DNA of 64,000 bases, from NCBI GenBank assembly GCA_036852015.1, contig JAANDG010000366.1, positions 81,430 to 145,429 of the forward strand, given 5' to 3'. The position numbers and the translations under genes were made by a program. How positions within the stretch are numbered: position 1 is the stretch's first letter; each line of letters begins with the position of its first letter. The notes under the pieces are model-generated. The model saw only the letters and a program-made list of their open reading frames with translations, searched no databases and was not told the origin of the DNA. Source of the stretch: Pelodera strongyloides (lineage: Eukaryota; Nematoda; Chromadorea; Rhabditida; Rhabditidae). This document shows positions 21,957 to 36,500 of this stretch, one piece after another.

Positions 21957-24900
21957 ATGGCAGTAAAGTCAAAGGATTCCTCGCTTTTCAAGGAACTTGT
22001 TGGTAAGTTGGCAGTTGCTCCAAAGCACAAACATACACACGCGAAGACACATAGAGCACCTTAACAAAAAACAACACTTGCACAACGTCACTAACAAAAA
22101 CATTTACTTTACCTAGATAACTGTGTGCATGGACAGAAAATTAAACCTCGAATACATCAAACAACTTCCATACACCGCTTTGCTGTCAATCATCGATTCC
22201 ATTTTCTGATGCGCTGCTTATTGCTAATATCCCTGAAAAGATGAAGTAACCCAAAGCAAAGCGTCGTAAATGTTGAAATCCTTAGAATCGTTGGTTCATT
22301 ATTCGCTTGTTGATAGGCTATGAAAAATAAATAAATAACAGCAAACCCAGTTGGTTAATCGTTGTTGGGTCGCTAGAGAGATACATCGAATATTTAAGTG
22401 CATCTCTAAACTAATAGTTATTCATGTGATTCTTCAGTTTCACCGACAAAGTTTCTTGGGCCACAAGCGGATAGCTTCATGCACACTCGAACACGTTGAA
22501 GTTTATACGTTACTGTTTCAAAATTATTGCAAGCTGAAAACACGAAATCAAACTGGAAACTGTGCCAACCAAATATCGCCAAAATCAAACGATGTGAGCG
22601 GAAGTTTATCATTAGTTCGCGCCTCTTTTTTCATGATAACACTCATCATTTGTAGGATATTTGTGGGTTTAGTCCATAAAAAGACTTATCATCAATTACA
22701 TCTGTGATCTTTGGCTGTGCGGCAAGCGAAATTTTTAGGATCTAAGTTTTTATAGCGTTTTCCTGGTAACCACGTACATTTTCAAAATTTCTTGGAAGAA
22801 TACACCACCCTTCTACCTTTCGTCGACAAACAGGTAAGCATTGGATGCATAAGAGCAATACGGTACGTTGTTGGCTTATGGCTATGGCATTTGTTAAGGA
22901 CACTGGCATCATTTAAACTCCTTGTTATTGTGACGTCATAGAACACCAACGTGTTCTCTTTCTCTGTGAGTTCCCGTGTGTTCTTCACTTTCTTTGGATC
23001 ATCTCCTCTCTTTTTTCTCGCTGGTGAAGATCATCCATGATCATTCAATGTTCATTTTTCTCCCGCTCTGTTCCTCCCTTTCCTCCCCTTTCCTCCCTGT
23101 TGTCTTACCATTCCTCCCCTGAGGAGGAAGAGAGCTCACTTCATTTTCCCAACTGTTTTGAAAAGCAAAAGGTTGACACTTATCCTCATTTTTTTAAATC
23201 ACAGATATTTTGCGCTCAAACTTGCAACTTGTGTCTATTAGCTTATGATAAGGTATACCCGGCTTTGCCTATCATAATACATATACAGTTTAGGCAGTAA
23301 CGTTAGGCACGATTTTTTGTTAAATCGTGGTACTCTTAGATCCAGTCTATGTCGAACGCCAATCTGTAAAATGTCGAAAGCCAATCTGTAAAATGAATCA
23401 TCTTGCTTGTTTTGAACCTTCTTCATATGCACAGTTCTCCGCATTATGTGACTCCTTTATTGTGAATTTCACTTTGTTTCGTCAGTAAACAAACGAAGTG
23501 CCAACAAGCTTAAGCACATGTTCTTCACGGTTAGAAACATTTATAAAACAGAGAAACCACTCCATTTTCCGTCTTAGTACATATTGTGTGGTTCGCACAT
23601 GTGTTAGTCTCCATAAAGACGTACAATGGCCTTTCTCACCATTGAAGACACAAACAAATGTGTTATTTTGACAGAAAAAGACAATAGGCACCGCTTCTGA
23701 TATTGTTGGAACATTCAGTGTGCATTCATAGACTATGCATAATTTGTTGCGAGGTGATGTTTAAAAGTCAAACATTCATACTAAATTCATTACCCTGTAC
23801 CTCATATTAAAATTTGGTATTCTAAATAAGTGAAGCCCAATCCTTTAATCGTTTGCGCCCTCTTGCGCCTTCTTTTCCTTCTGAATTATTTAGGATTTAA
23901 TTTTCAATACTGTTTTTCAGCCTGAAAGTCATTGCTGGGAACAGTCGAAGATGCCCATCGCGGGAGCGGACGGTACGTAGATTTATATTATTAATTAATA
24001 TGACTAATGTGCGACGGTGAAAACAAATTGAAGATGAAACAGACAACATGGGGTGTCATGGTCTAGGAGTTGGAAGGAAATGAGCGACTGCCAAAACACG
24101 CCACGTATTTTCGCATTGTTCACAATTAAATTAACATATCTCAAGCTCTTTTATTTAACACGACTGTTTTCTTCTAATAAGATGCCGTTTGTACATAATT
24201 TGTTGTAGTCAGCAGGATCATAAACATGTTAATTTCAAAGGTTACCTGCTGTAAAACGTAATTTGAGCTTCTTATTGCTGACAAACTTATGGTTTTTCAA
24301 ATATGATGTGAATCACTTTGGTCTTTCATTGAATTTCATCTCAATCCATAGCACACAGCCTGTGATTGGAGTATAATCGAAAGTTTTTATTGGTTGCAAA
24401 AATAAGCAAAGAAACCCGTGTGTTGCCTAGCAACGCCGTAGCATTACATAATAATACATGTCAGTATTTAAACCAAATTTACACGGTGTGTGTTCAGCTA
24501 GAATAAACACTTGCAATTGCTAACAAGTAATTCTAAAGCTTGGTAAATTCTTATTCTAGAGGTTTTGTTAGAGTTGGTAAAATTCGAGCATGTCGAGCAA
24601 AAAATATTTCACCCCGCGTTGATACAAAATCACATAAATAAAGCTATTTCTCGCGGATCGCAAATTTTGGCACGAGGCCAATTTGGGACGCGGGATTCAC
24701 AGGCGCAGTGTCTCCGTCCAATAAATAAGCCACCATTCGGTCCTTCTCTTTTCGATGAGAGATGCATCATTGATTTTCTTCCCACATTCCATCCTACCCA
24801 TATATGATAGAAAACACTACATTCCTTTTCGCATCTTAACTATAATACCTCTCATTTTTGTTTTACAAGGACTGTTGACATTCTATTTATACTCTTGCAA

Positions 24901-27900
24901 TCGTATTTTATAAGTTAAATAAGATTCTTTGATTGTTAAGAACTTTGAAATAATTATGAAAATTTTTAGTTGAAAAAAGCGGAAGTGAGTTTGGTAGTTG
25001 GACAAGTGACTCCACGAGCAACAGATCTACCCCAATCAGTATTGGAGGGCGTGACAACGAAGAGCCAGCCGTATTCAAGTAATTATTTATTTACTATTCA
25101 TCTAACGTTAGGCTCTGGTTTTATCATAACATTTCACTTTATCCGCAATCTACATTTCTTTTATGGCTAACAATGCGCCTCTATTTCGGTAAAAACCTAT
25201 CAACTCATAATAGAAGAAACTTTGTTTCTCGGACATCACTGCTCTGTTTATAGCCCATTAATATGTTTACTCAATAATCCATTGTACGCCTCGAACATGT
25301 ACTTTTCACTCACTCTTAGTTTTTCTTAATTGTTGTTAGCTATGCTGAATTTGTATGTTTCCAAATACCAGATTGGTTCATATCATGTAGTAAGCATGCA
25401 CTGTGGCACATAACAATGTTACATATATCGATATTTCATTCACTCGTTCAGGGTTGCCTGGGAGCTACCCAATCTAGCTATGAGTCCACCTCCTACCCCA
25501 TCCCGCCCAAAAGTATACCGGCTTGTGCTGACTGGTGGACCATGCGGAGGAAAGACTACGGGACAGGTATCATTAAGCATTATGAATTGTGCGTTGGATG
25601 TGAAACAATAATATTTTCGAGCTACGGGTTGACATCTGCTACTGTTGACGTCAAGTATTTGTTGGTATATGTTGGACGCCATATATGTTCGTTTTCAATC
25701 GAGAGTATTGATTCTGTTCCCGCTAATGGCCAAAATAACTGACTGTTGATCTCGGTTTAATCTAAAGTTTCTTTGCACAAAATGTGCCGTTTCTTTGAGA
25801 ACGGAAACTGCTGTTGGTGATTTGTGAGGCAATGCTCCTCTTGGGTAGATTATAAGGAGAACGAAGATCAGGGAGTGGAGAGACATTGAGAGAAAGCCAT
25901 GGAGTCAGAGCAATAAGAAAAGAAATAGTCAAGCAGAAATAGAGAAAGCTAGTGACAGAGAGAATTACAGAGATAAACAGGGAAAGAGACAGAGAACAGT
26001 TGTAGAGAAAGGAGAACTGTGCCCGGAAGCCGAGCAGTGACGTTCACGTAACAAAAAACCTGCCTCACGTGTGCTTGTTTTATGATACCCTTGTAGTAAA
26101 GTTCAAAATTACGAGGTTAAAGGTTGGGCATACGTTACCGAGGGAGCTTAAATATTATGTCAGTCGAATGAAAATACAGAAGAGTGAACGACTCTCACTC
26201 CGGTAATGATGTCATTGTTTATTACTGCTACAACCATTACAGTCCCGTCTGGCGTCCTACTTCGAAAACATCGGCTGGCGCGTGTTTACTGTGCCGGAAG
26301 CTGCCACAGTTCTGTTGTCCGGTGGTATCAAGTTTCAGGTATGTCGTAACATCCAGCCCATGTCATACCACGATCATTAAGAGACGTAAACAATTAAGAA
26401 ACGTGTAAATAGAAAATGCGTTGATTAAACGGACGCGATACACATGACGTTGATACATATGTTTCTTCAGGAACTGAGCCCTGATCAAACGTTCCAGTTC
26501 CAGAAGGACCTGCTCACAACTCTGCTGAAGATCGAAGATGTGAGATGTTTACCATGTTTTACTATAATTTTTTAAAAGCGGTAGATCACAGTGTGCCAAC
26601 AAAGTATTTTTTCTAGACTTACTTCCATATGGCGCAAAGTATTACTGAGAAGAACGTGCTGGTCATCTGCGATCGGGGTGCCATGGATCCAGCCGCATAC
26701 ATATCACAAGAGAACTGGAGCAATATTCTCAGCGACTGCGGATTAGAACAGTTCAGCCTCAAAGAGGACCGTTACAACCAGGTAGAATATGTGTCAGTGT
26801 CACAATTACAAATGGATGTATTGCTTGCCCATGCCAACCATGGTTATTGTTTTTAAATTCCACTATCAAAAGAAACAAGTTGTTATTCCTAGGATGGTAC
26901 TTGTTTCCGACTTCATTCACGAGTAAAAGAGGACTTAGCCTGTTAATTTTCATCTAGTTTATAGGTCGTGCACATGGTCACCGCGGCTGACGGTGCAGAT
27001 GAATTCTACACACTCACTAATAATGCACAACGTATGGAGGGTTTACAACAAGCCATTGATATTGACCTACTTACAAGAAATGTATGTCATTTTTAGACTC
27101 AGCACATTTAATCAATAATATTTAGCTCAACTGCATAGCGAACCAGGACAGACTCATTGGGCGCCTTCTTGTTTAGATCTTTGTGCTTTATTTAGGCGAG
27201 GATCATAGCGATGCGCTAAATTTGTTTTATTAACGATCAAGCGTCAACCGCTAAAAAGTTGCCAAAAATATCATTTCAAAATCAACTTTTAGGTATGGGT
27301 TGGTCATCCGTACATGGATATCATTGATAACAGAGACTGCAAGAGCTTCGAGGACAAGATGCAAAAACTCGTTTCGGTATGCAATAATCTTCCTCCTTAA
27401 ATACCACTGGAGTTTGCTAATTGCGAGGCGCGCCGGCATGGTTTTGGAAAGTATATTTAGTAGATATGGTTGCAAAGGAGCACATTTCTAAGGCATATTA
27501 AGCACAAATTGAAGACAAACTGCGAATTGAACTGATGTTTGTGATCATCCAAACCGTGCCGGTGTCAACTCGCGCGTATTGTGCGCTCGAATGTGTCGGT
27601 GCTTTAGGTTGTGGCCTCACGAGTTGGTCTTCCTATTCAAGAACGCCTTTCCCTCAACAGCCGGTCAGTCATGACGGCGTTCTTTGTTGTTTGTAGTTTG
27701 ACGTGCCAAATTAAGAACCCTATTCATCTATCCAGTGAACAACAAAGAGCGCCGTTGACGACTTTTTACTTAAATTTTCTTTCATAAACCAATTTCCCCT
27801 TGTTATTGATATGGTCAACAGAAATAAGAACACTTATTGCAGGAAGCGCAAATGGCTTGTGTCTGAAGTCACCGAGAACTCGTTCATTAAATTTGAAGAG

Positions 27901-28991
27901 TTCTTGGTCAAGCACGATTATCTACTGTCCGACAGTAACGAGCACCAGGTAACCAATTGTATTTCTTTAATTGGCAAATATCATTGCGCACCCAACAATT
28001 GGTGGCGTGCCAATTTAAGTAAAAAAAAAATTGTTCATGAAAAAGCCACTATAGCCACAATGTTTGTTGTACTTGACAGTTCAGCTGTATTCTTGAACTT
28101 ATATGCCTCGTCACTCAGGTTCGTATTCGCTCGAGAACACAAAACGGGCGTACCACATACACGATCAACACACGCTACTTTGGAAAAGAAGAGACAATAG
28201 AGACAAGGACAAAGATCAACGAGCGCGAGTATCAGAGGTGAAAATTTCCATCATTTTAGGCAGGCAATAATTCTATGTGTGATGCCGATTGGAAGCTCCA
28301 CGTAGTTTCTGAGTAACCAAGATGACCTTTTCAGATACTTGACCATGAAGGACCGTTCGCGTGCAACTCTCTATAAGAAACGTCGTTGTTTCTCCTACGG
28401 AAACCAATATTACAATCTGGACACATATGTGGATCCTCTTCCTCCAGCTGCAACGGGTCCTCTGAGCATTCTGGAGACGTACGCGACTAGAAATGGAGAT
28501 GTCGAACTTCCACAATTCCTAACCATCGAGAAGGAGATTACAGGTATCGAAACGGGAGAGGCGATAGAGTGTGGTGAGGTAGAAGAGGGAAGAATAGTTG
28601 CTATTGAATTAACTTCTTTTACGTGGACCACGAGATTTTCTGATTGGCCGTATACACTTCGCTTCAAGGTGATCCCTCGTTCTCGATGTTCGAACTTGCA
28701 AAATATCCGGCAACCGATGAGTTGGACGCATATGCGGTAAAATGTGCAGAAGTCGACGAATTAGACAGGAAACTGGAAAATCTCATGAAAGATGATGAAC
28801 ATCCCCTTGAGGTATGTATTTTGTGAACAGAAAACTACCCGACAAAAAAAAACTAATTGTTTCGAGCGCGTAATCTTGTAATCTACATTTTAAGCTTTTC
28901 TTTAAAGTTTGTAAACAATTACATTCTTTGATTGCAGTTTAGATAATCGTTTATCATTGTTCAGGAAACCATCGGAACTTCGTTCTCCTAG
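21957..28991 (+). CDS. TTD14-like P-loop NTPase with CYTH-like domain
   Basis: Fourteen exons join in phase: 21957-22002, 24970-25078, 25452-25566, 26243-26338, 26471-26539, 26617-26781, 26965-27081, 27293-27376, 27608-27663, 27822-27948, 28119-28237, 28335-28543, 28669-28811, 28965-28991; about 493 residues. The Walker A motif GGPCGGKTT follows [10 protein letters not shown]. Further conserved blocks are [31 protein letters not shown] (Walker B-like) and [14 protein letters not shown]. The C-terminal part ([21 protein letters not shown]) is the CYTH/triphosphate-tunnel-like half. In Drosophila, TRPL translocation defect protein 14 binds GTP and phosphoinositides and acts in trafficking of the TRPL channel; a related membrane-trafficking role here is inferred. 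An alternative first exon at 23951-23972 gives about 485 residues. A possible polyadenylation signal AATAAA is at 29412. Confidence 0.9.
23349..23392. repeat. 22-bp tandem duplication
   Basis: ATGTCGAACGCCAATCTGTA at 23349 recurs 22 bp later with one change, inside the long first intron of the TTD14-like gene. Confidence 0.9.
23912..23972 (+). promoter_or_regulatory. Alternative first exon with its own acceptor (MPIAGAD)
   Basis: TTTTTCAG ends at 23920, 30 bases before the ATG at 23951. The 22-nt coding piece MPIAGAD ends in phase 1 at a GTACGT donor, exactly the phase needed to enter exon 24970-25078. The distal exon 21957-22002 ends in the same phase. Two transcripts with different N termini, one probably trans-spliced here, are therefore predicted. 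Confidence 0.55.
25880..26025. repeat. Purine-rich AGAGA low-complexity tract
   Basis: About 145 bases of A/G-rich sequence with repeated AGAGAAAG and ACAGAGA words lie in the intron 25567-26242 of the TTD14-like gene. Confidence 0.7.
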
Positions 28992-29916
28992 CTGGCGGCC
29001 CTTACAAAATAGACGAAGAAAGACTGATGACATATCCAACGTGTGGAAATACATAGCAAACGACTATCGAAACGGGAAAGAATCACTTAAATACGCTTGC
29101 TGGTGTTAAGCATTTGATGTTCACTGGGCTAATATATGATGCTTTATAAATAGATGCAAACAAGGGTTTTTCTACTTTTTTCCTATTTTAAGTATTTTGG
29201 TTACACGCAGATCCAACCCTTGGTAGAACTTTCGTAAAGTAGGGCTGACAATGCTCAACGCGACCGTTACCTGTATATACACACCCCAATCAATGTTTTT
29301 GCAAGAAACTCTAATACTAACAGTAATAAACTAACACAAAACTATTTCTGTCGTAAACAACTTTTTAGTTTCTGTACAGCTTTACCAATATGGGCAGATT
29401 ACAGTATATTTAATAAAGAATTTTTAAATGTGTGAAAAATCGGAAGAAAACAATGATGTGCATTAGTCAACAATAAGAATCTTCTTTATTTGTAGAGAGA
29501 AGACTACAATTTGAAAAAAGACAATCTCTTATTGCGGCTAAAAGAGGAGAAAGGTTGCTTGCAACAAGCATACCAACTCTATTCGTCGTTTATCGATACA
29601 TACACAATATAATACAAAAGTCACCGTACTTTGGATAAGTAATTGCAAAAAAAGAAAGCTACGAAATACGGGATTCCAAATCTGCGTTTTGTAGACACTT
29701 TAGCGAATGAAACCTCGTATACACGCATAAAGAGCCAGTGAACTGCAGCTAATGGCTTCAGCACATTGGTACAAACATAAAAAGCACAGGCTGGAGCGTT
29801 TAGAGCAATTACCTAGTTTGTGTAACCGTCTTAAAACAATACCACCAAACGCCAAAAATAAAGCAAAACAATTATTAAAACAAGTCTAGCCTACTCTAAT
29901 ATTTCTCTGAATGCAA
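28992..29916. other. Spacer between convergent genes
   Basis: The 3' ends of the TTD14-like gene (+) and succinyl-CoA ligase gene (-) face each other here. It contains probable 3' UTRs and A/T-rich sequence; no further exon was seen. Confidence 0.7.
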
Positions 29917-32545
29917 TTAGATCTTGAGCAATTTTACGAGCTGTTCGGCAAGGGTGTTTCCAAGGTGAGCTGGAGACTTGGTCACCTAAAATGTACGTCA
30001 TTACGAAAATAAATCTTTCAAAGAAAACACACACCAAATAAATATTCAACCAACATCTGAAATGGAAAGCAACATGTTTTTGATGAACCAGCATTTTGAT
30101 GAAGTTTTAATGGTTGCATATTCACTACATCAAATATTTAGCCAAATGAGTGTGGAAGCAATATGCGGCTTCGGAAATGAATTGTAATTTGATTCAAAAT
30201 GAATCGAGTGACCAACCACAACTCCAGCCTCTCTGAGCGCTTCAATCTTCTCAGTGGCTCCTCCCTTTCCACCCGAAATAATGGCTCCAGCATGACCCAT
30301 TCTTCTGCCTGGAGGGGCCGACAATCCAGCGATGAACGAAACGACCGGTTTGCGATGGGCACCCTGAACATAAACATAGGATCATAAGAATATGTGAAAG
30401 GCCTCAACTGCAGTTCAACTAATATTCTTGCTTGATAATCCCGTATTGTCAGTGCAAATTGAAAGCTACATCACTTTCAATTTTAAGGCTTACTACATCC
30501 AACTGCACACACATGAAACAGAATTTTTCGAATAAAAGTTTCGCACAAATTAGGCGCAGATGTTTGCGAGCATTTCTAGAGTAAAATGAGGACAACTTTC
30601 TCAGTACGCACTTTTATCGATAAAGTATGCCGATTTCGACACAGTTCCGAATGAAACAAACACAATAAGATGGGAATAACATAGATGGTTATAATCGACG
30701 GTCGACGCGCGCGATCTACTTGGCTGGCGCTGTGACTCAAGTATCAAACTTGAACAACGGTTAAAAGGTCAAACAAATACAAACATATATACCGAGTTGT
30801 TCTCCTTGAGGTATTCGGCTGCTTCCTCTTCGGCGCTACCTCCGATTTCACCAATAAGAATGATACCTAAACATCAATTATCAGCAAAAACTTTTATAGA
30901 AAAATACAGCCTTTACAAATAAAGGTCATGGATTTACCCTTGGTCTTGGGGTCCTCGAGGAATACGTGAAGGCAGTCGATGAAATTGGTTCCATTGAAGG
31001 GATCACCACCAATTCCGACACAAAGTGTCTGTCCGAGACCGACTGTGGTGGTCTGGTGAACAGCTTCATAGGTGAGAGTGCCAGAACGGGAGACTATTCC
31101 GACTACACCCTAAACAACGCAACATAAAAAGCAACATTTAATCAAGCGGCACTTCCGGTCCAGAATCGCAAGTTCTCAATTTTCTTGCACAACAAGAACA
31201 GCACTTACATCGGTATGGATATGTCCGGGCATGATACCCATCTTGCATTCATTCGGCTTAATGATGCCGGGGCAGTTGGGGCCGACGAGTCGCGTTTTTC
31301 CCTGCTCCAGAAGACGGGACTTCACACGGACCATGTCCTAAGGTAAACACAATAAATACCAATGCAAGGCATGAACAGAGCCGAGTGATTCAGGTGAACG
31401 AAGATAATAAGCTATCAAAAGAAAATCGCCAGGCAGGACAATGCTTTTCTGCATGAAATAGGAAACAACCTGTTGGGGAATGCCTTCTGTGATGCAGACG
31501 ACCAATGGGATCTCAGCGTCAATGGCCTCATCAATAGCGGCAGCAGCATGAGAGGCCGGAACGTAGATGATAGTAGCATCAGCACCAGTCTTGTCACGAG
31601 CCTATAATAGTTTTTATTAAATACATCATTGGAGCAGAACATTTTTTGGGAAATCCTAATGGCACACTATCCTATCGAAAACAACACAGTAGGAGTTAGA
31701 TTTTTCCAGGGATACTCAATACTTAGCTTGCGAAAACAACACTAGAGTAAATGACAGTACTTAAATGACAGCCATAATATGTGAACAAGACGAAAAGGTC
31801 TAAAGAAAAGGATTCACACCTCTTTGACTGAAGCAAAGACGGGCTTTCCGAGATGAACCTGGCCGGCTTTGGAAGGGCTGACTCCGCCCACAACGTTGTC
31901 GTGATACTCGATCATTTGAGTACCGTGGAAGGTTCCCTAAATGAAAATGAAGGTAAATCGAATGTTTCATAAAAACGAAACAAACAACCACATGCTAAAC
32001 ATACACAAATATTGGCGTATTACCGTTTTGGCTAGTTGGAAGCCAAGAAGATGGATTTTCAAAACGGGATGGCCTCACCTGCTTTCCGGTCATTCCTTGA
32101 ATGATCACTCGTGTGTCCTTGTTGATTTTCAGCGCATTGCGAGTCTGATCATAGATTGAGGAGAAACGAACTCCCTCTAAACAAATTCAAATAAATGCAA
32201 TGTGATAGCAACGTTGAGCTCACGCAGTAGATATGGGCTAATTTGCGTTGCAATCGTTATTGATTACAATATACAAATAACTTTATTGGATTACAAACTT
32301 GAAAGATATGCATAGGCTTGCGCGACGTACCATAAACAAGTACACGTGCAAAACCACGATGAAATAACAAAGGGACATATCACCAGAGTAACGCTTCTAT
32401 CTATTGGAATGCTATGTGAGAGCTCGGAGAAAATTAAAAAAATACCGAATATTCGGACAGCTAAATAATGGATGCAAATGAAGGAAACCAGAAACTTACC
32501 TTTAGCAACGGGGCGGACCGAAGTGAGTACCCGGGAGGAGAACAT
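29917..32545 (-). CDS. SUCLG1: Succinyl-CoA ligase (ADP/GDP-forming) alpha subunit, mitochondrial
   Basis: Nine exons join in phase from ATG 32545 to the stop at 29917-29919, 327 residues, normal for the family: 32545-32500, 32176-32079, about 31937-31821, 31602-31471, 31338-31210, 31110-30939, 30867-30794, 30366-30220 and 29985-29917. The enzyme interconverts succinyl-CoA and succinate with substrate-level phosphorylation in the TCA cycle. The CoA-binding fold follows [37 protein letters not shown] and [15 protein letters not shown] are classic family blocks. The phosphohistidine is the His of [13 protein letters not shown], about residue 280. The first 16 residues ([15 protein letters not shown]) are Ser/Arg-rich and lack acids, as in a mitochondrial presequence. 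The beta subunit is not in the window. Confidence 0.97.
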
Positions 32546-33590
32546 TTCTGAACTAAACGATTACTGGATGAATCAATTATAGTCATGCAACAAATGACAC
32601 ATGGGAAGCAAACAAATACGAAACTTCTTCAGGACACAAGGAAAGTAAACGGCAAAACGTGTAAATACTATCGTCAAGTTAATAATAACCATTATGGAGA
32701 TTTGTGCAGCGACAAAGTTCAGGGTGCAAAGGTCGAGTTTCGCTTGAACTGGCTTGCAGGAAAACGTTTTCAAGGGTAGTCCTCAGATGTTTGTAACGAG
32801 TTGAGAAAGGAACATACTGATTACACTAGTCTGAATATAGCTACATGTAACCTTTAAAAAAAAAGATATCCAAACGCCGTACACTGAAACAGTCCGAGTT
32901 GGGTCGAGAGGTCATACGCAGCCAATTGCTCTCTTAACTGAGTATCGGATCGAGACCGCCCGCTTGGAAAGAGGCGCAGACACACGGAAGAACTTGAGAT
33001 GGAGAGAGGGAGGCAAGCAACTGGCAATAAAACGCGTTCGTCTTTTTTGCATGCAAAACGAAATCTAAGAAGAATCTTTAGTTATAATATGCAGAACTAT
33101 TTCAAAGAGTATAGGTCAAAAAGAGTATAGGTATAGGTCGGCTTGTGGGAGCTATTCTTGTAACGGTTTTTCATGAATTCAACCAACTTTCAAAACATAA
33201 GGAAAAGTTTGGGTTACTGTAATACGTGCTTTGTGGAATACACATAATTAATTTCATTTAAACTTAAGATGGAATATGCTCAGAAGATGTCCAAATTATT
33301 TGACTTTTTCAGAAGCTTCCTTTTACTATATCACATGCTCTATTTAATACGTGATAATCTCCTATCAAAAATTGAGAACATAATTTATGTAACATTTTTA
33401 TTTCACTCATCACAGATATAGTGCAAAACATGTTCAAATGAGATCTCAAAATAGTGAAAGGCTTAAGATAATACATTACATTGGCACACTAAACATAACA
33501 CAAATACATAGAGCGTGCCGTTCATGCCGCATTCTTGAATTAATCAGCGGATGGAGCTAAACTACACTACAGGTTTAGAAGATTTCACGT
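32546..33590. other. Upstream region of SUCLG1 and downstream of TIKI gene
   Basis: No exon was recognised. It presumably holds the promoter of the succinyl-CoA ligase gene and the 3' UTR of the TIKI gene. A short imperfect duplication, AAAGAGTATAGGTC, lies near 33106-33135. Confidence 0.6.
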
Positions 33591-36500
33591 TTAAGTTAAA
33601 TAAACGAGAGATATGGAGAAAACTAAACAATAGGTGAGCATATAAATGATTTTCGGTTGCTTGTTGTCTACAATTTCAATAGTTAATTCGATGTTTTCTT
33701 CTGGTGTCACCTCTCGCACCCACAGTGCGTTGAAGTGATGAACCCGAGGGCGTTCAAATTTTCTAAAAAAAATATTTAAAACATCTATCGTTAAAAAATG
33801 TTTCCATGAACATAAGACCCCATATAAAGTTACTTGCTTGCTCAACCTATTAAAATAAAATTAGAATCACTGATATGCTATGTTCGTAGTTCTTTATCGG
33901 AATGTGCTGTGAAATATTTAAGCCTCTCATTGTCAGGATTTTTTGCGTAAAAAACTCACATTAAAATGTCCTCAGGTTTCACGCTTGTAATAGTATATCC
34001 CATCTTTAATAAGTGATCGAGCAAATTATTGTCTCCCAAAAAATGACCTGAAATGCATAAACGAATAGAAATTAATTAACCACGCTGTTTCGTAAAATGT
34101 AGCCTTCATGCAATGCGGTTGTGCAATCTATGGCAATAAGTTGTACATGCTTCAATATGAGGCTCAAATGTATCAATAAGCATTGAATGAAATGCGTACC
34201 TGTTCCAATCGCCGTAAACAACTGCTTATTTGTATTTTTTGTTAGAATCGAGTCAAGTCGCGTTGCCATTCGACTGTTTCTTTTCAACAAGATGTCGTAC
34301 TTTAGAAGTTTGTCGATCTGAATGGATACTGTTTGAAGTTACCTAGTCACAGAGGAATGGTGTTAAAACATGTCTTAATTACTATGCAGAACTAAGAACC
34401 GAGCGCTTGCATTGATAATCCAGCGTTCACAAACACAGGAATAGATGGACCAACCTCACTAGCTGCTTGAAGTTCTCGCGGACTTGGTTGAAATCCCGTA
34501 AGATTGCTTTTGTCAAAAATATTCTTCTCTAAACTTCCACAGCGGTAGTTACTAAACAGCAGAATCTTGAAGAACATACGGATATTCAACTTTTTTTTTA
34601 AATATAACCAAGAGTGGTATATTATTGATAGCTCAAAGTGTTCTATCCAAACATGATTGCTCATTATTCCTTAAAATGCATTTTGTGGTTGTGGCTTCTC
34701 ACAAACTCACCGTATTAAGTCCACTGTTTTGCCCCAATCGGCGTGCAAAACGTCAGTCCTTGTTAGAGCAGTATGCTCCAAGTAGGCTAGAGTATAATTG
34801 ATAGCGAAAATAATCTGAAATGTTTTATATTGAAATGTGTCAATTGTGTCAATTAATCAAGCGCACTCCTACGGTATATGTACGTCCTTCGTCAACGCCA
34901 CACACATGGTAAGAACTAAGACACATAGGTAAATCATATCCAACTCATACTATTAATAGTGGTTAACAATTGATAGTTTATTATTCTATTTTTAATCATT
35001 TCCTCATCATGTGTTCACTGAACGTTTGTTGTTCAATTCAGTGTATAAATCCCAGCCCCCAATATTTCCAGCCTCAGATTGCGTGCTGAAGTGTCTTTCT
35101 ACGTCAGAGCGTAAGTAGCAGACTTATTCACACTCTTCCTAGTGCCAACACGGTGTAAATTATTAATTGAGGTTCCAATTGTTAACTCTCAGGCACTTCA
35201 CCAGTGAGGATGTCACAGCTTTCTATTGTTACGTAAGTGCCAGCCGAGTACACTAGTCATTCAGAGAGATGCGAGGCGTAATATACCAGTTTTATTATTC
35301 TAATGTATTTTTATGAAATGATGTACAATTAACAGCTGATAGGAATGGGAACCTTTTACGATACTAAGATATCAGTTGATGCAAGAAAAGGTCTGAAACT
35401 ATGTAAGAACATCGTAGTCATCTACTCCCCCCGCTGCATATTCCAGTCTCTGTACAACGATCTATTATCTTAGACCTGGAGGTAGCCCATGTTCAATGTT
35501 TGCCAAGACTCTCATATGCGAGAACAAGATAGTAAATAAGGTCAATCCTCTCAGAATGCAACTTTCTAAACAAACACTCGCGACTACTACCTTTTTGGGT
35601 GAGGTACATAATATCTTTAATAGCAGGTAAAACAAAAAAAAAACACATGGAATAACTACATCAGGCTAATGTTAAATTTGGAAATGGAAAGTCAATAAAT
35701 CGCAGAAGAAAATCGTAAAAGAAAAACAACGAAAACTTACTTGTTCCTGTGAAAGAGAAGTTATGGGATTGCACTGCTGAAATTAGAATATTGAGTTACG
35801 GCGATAAAGGGGATGAAAGCTATACTCAATTGTGATGCCTTGATTTCTGCAGGAGTAAATTCTTACCTCCTCAGGCGTCTCGACGGATAGTATCATTTTA
35901 TGTTGTTCTTGTGCTTTTTGCGCCAGAAATGAATCCAACATAGGCGATGAATCCATGTCGAAAAGGTTTTCGCATAATTGATACAAGACAAAGAGCAACC
36001 ACTCGGGACGCTTCCTCTCCCAGCCCACTGAAATAAACAATAAATAAAAATTTCTGAAAAATTTTAAGGGTAAAACGTTAAATCAGTATTGTCCGAGCAT
36101 AAATTTTAATCACAGTCTTCATTATTGAAGTGTCCCTTACGTTAGGAAAGGTTTCGCACGAGGAGAAAATAAAAAAAATTCAGAAGCAATTCAAAGCGGA
36201 AGAGTTGATTACATTAATAATTTCCAGCTAATATTGTATCATTTTCAATTCGGCAAAGATAGTGTTTCTGACTGAATAGACCGTACCAACAACTGAATTG
36301 TATATATCATCAGCCTTCCTTCTTGCTTCCGCGGTGTCGTCTTGCTTCTTTGCCCACTGCAGTAAATATCGGTGGAATTCATGCATATCTAAAGCGAACC
36401 TTTAATTCAGCTTTAGAGAAAGCAGGTATTCTTTCCGAATTCACGTTCTTAGATGTGAATTGGACGACTTGAAGAATGTGTCTTTATATCACTTTACTAA

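Noticed and set aside
22351..22707. 118-codon open frame on the plus strand
   Set aside because: It lies inside the long first intron of the TTD14-like gene, with no motif and no consistent splice context; likely chance.
24565..24807. 80-codon plus-strand frame upstream of exon 2 of the TTD14-like gene
   Set aside because: It stays open to a stop but has no start or phase fit to the next exon; treated as intronic.
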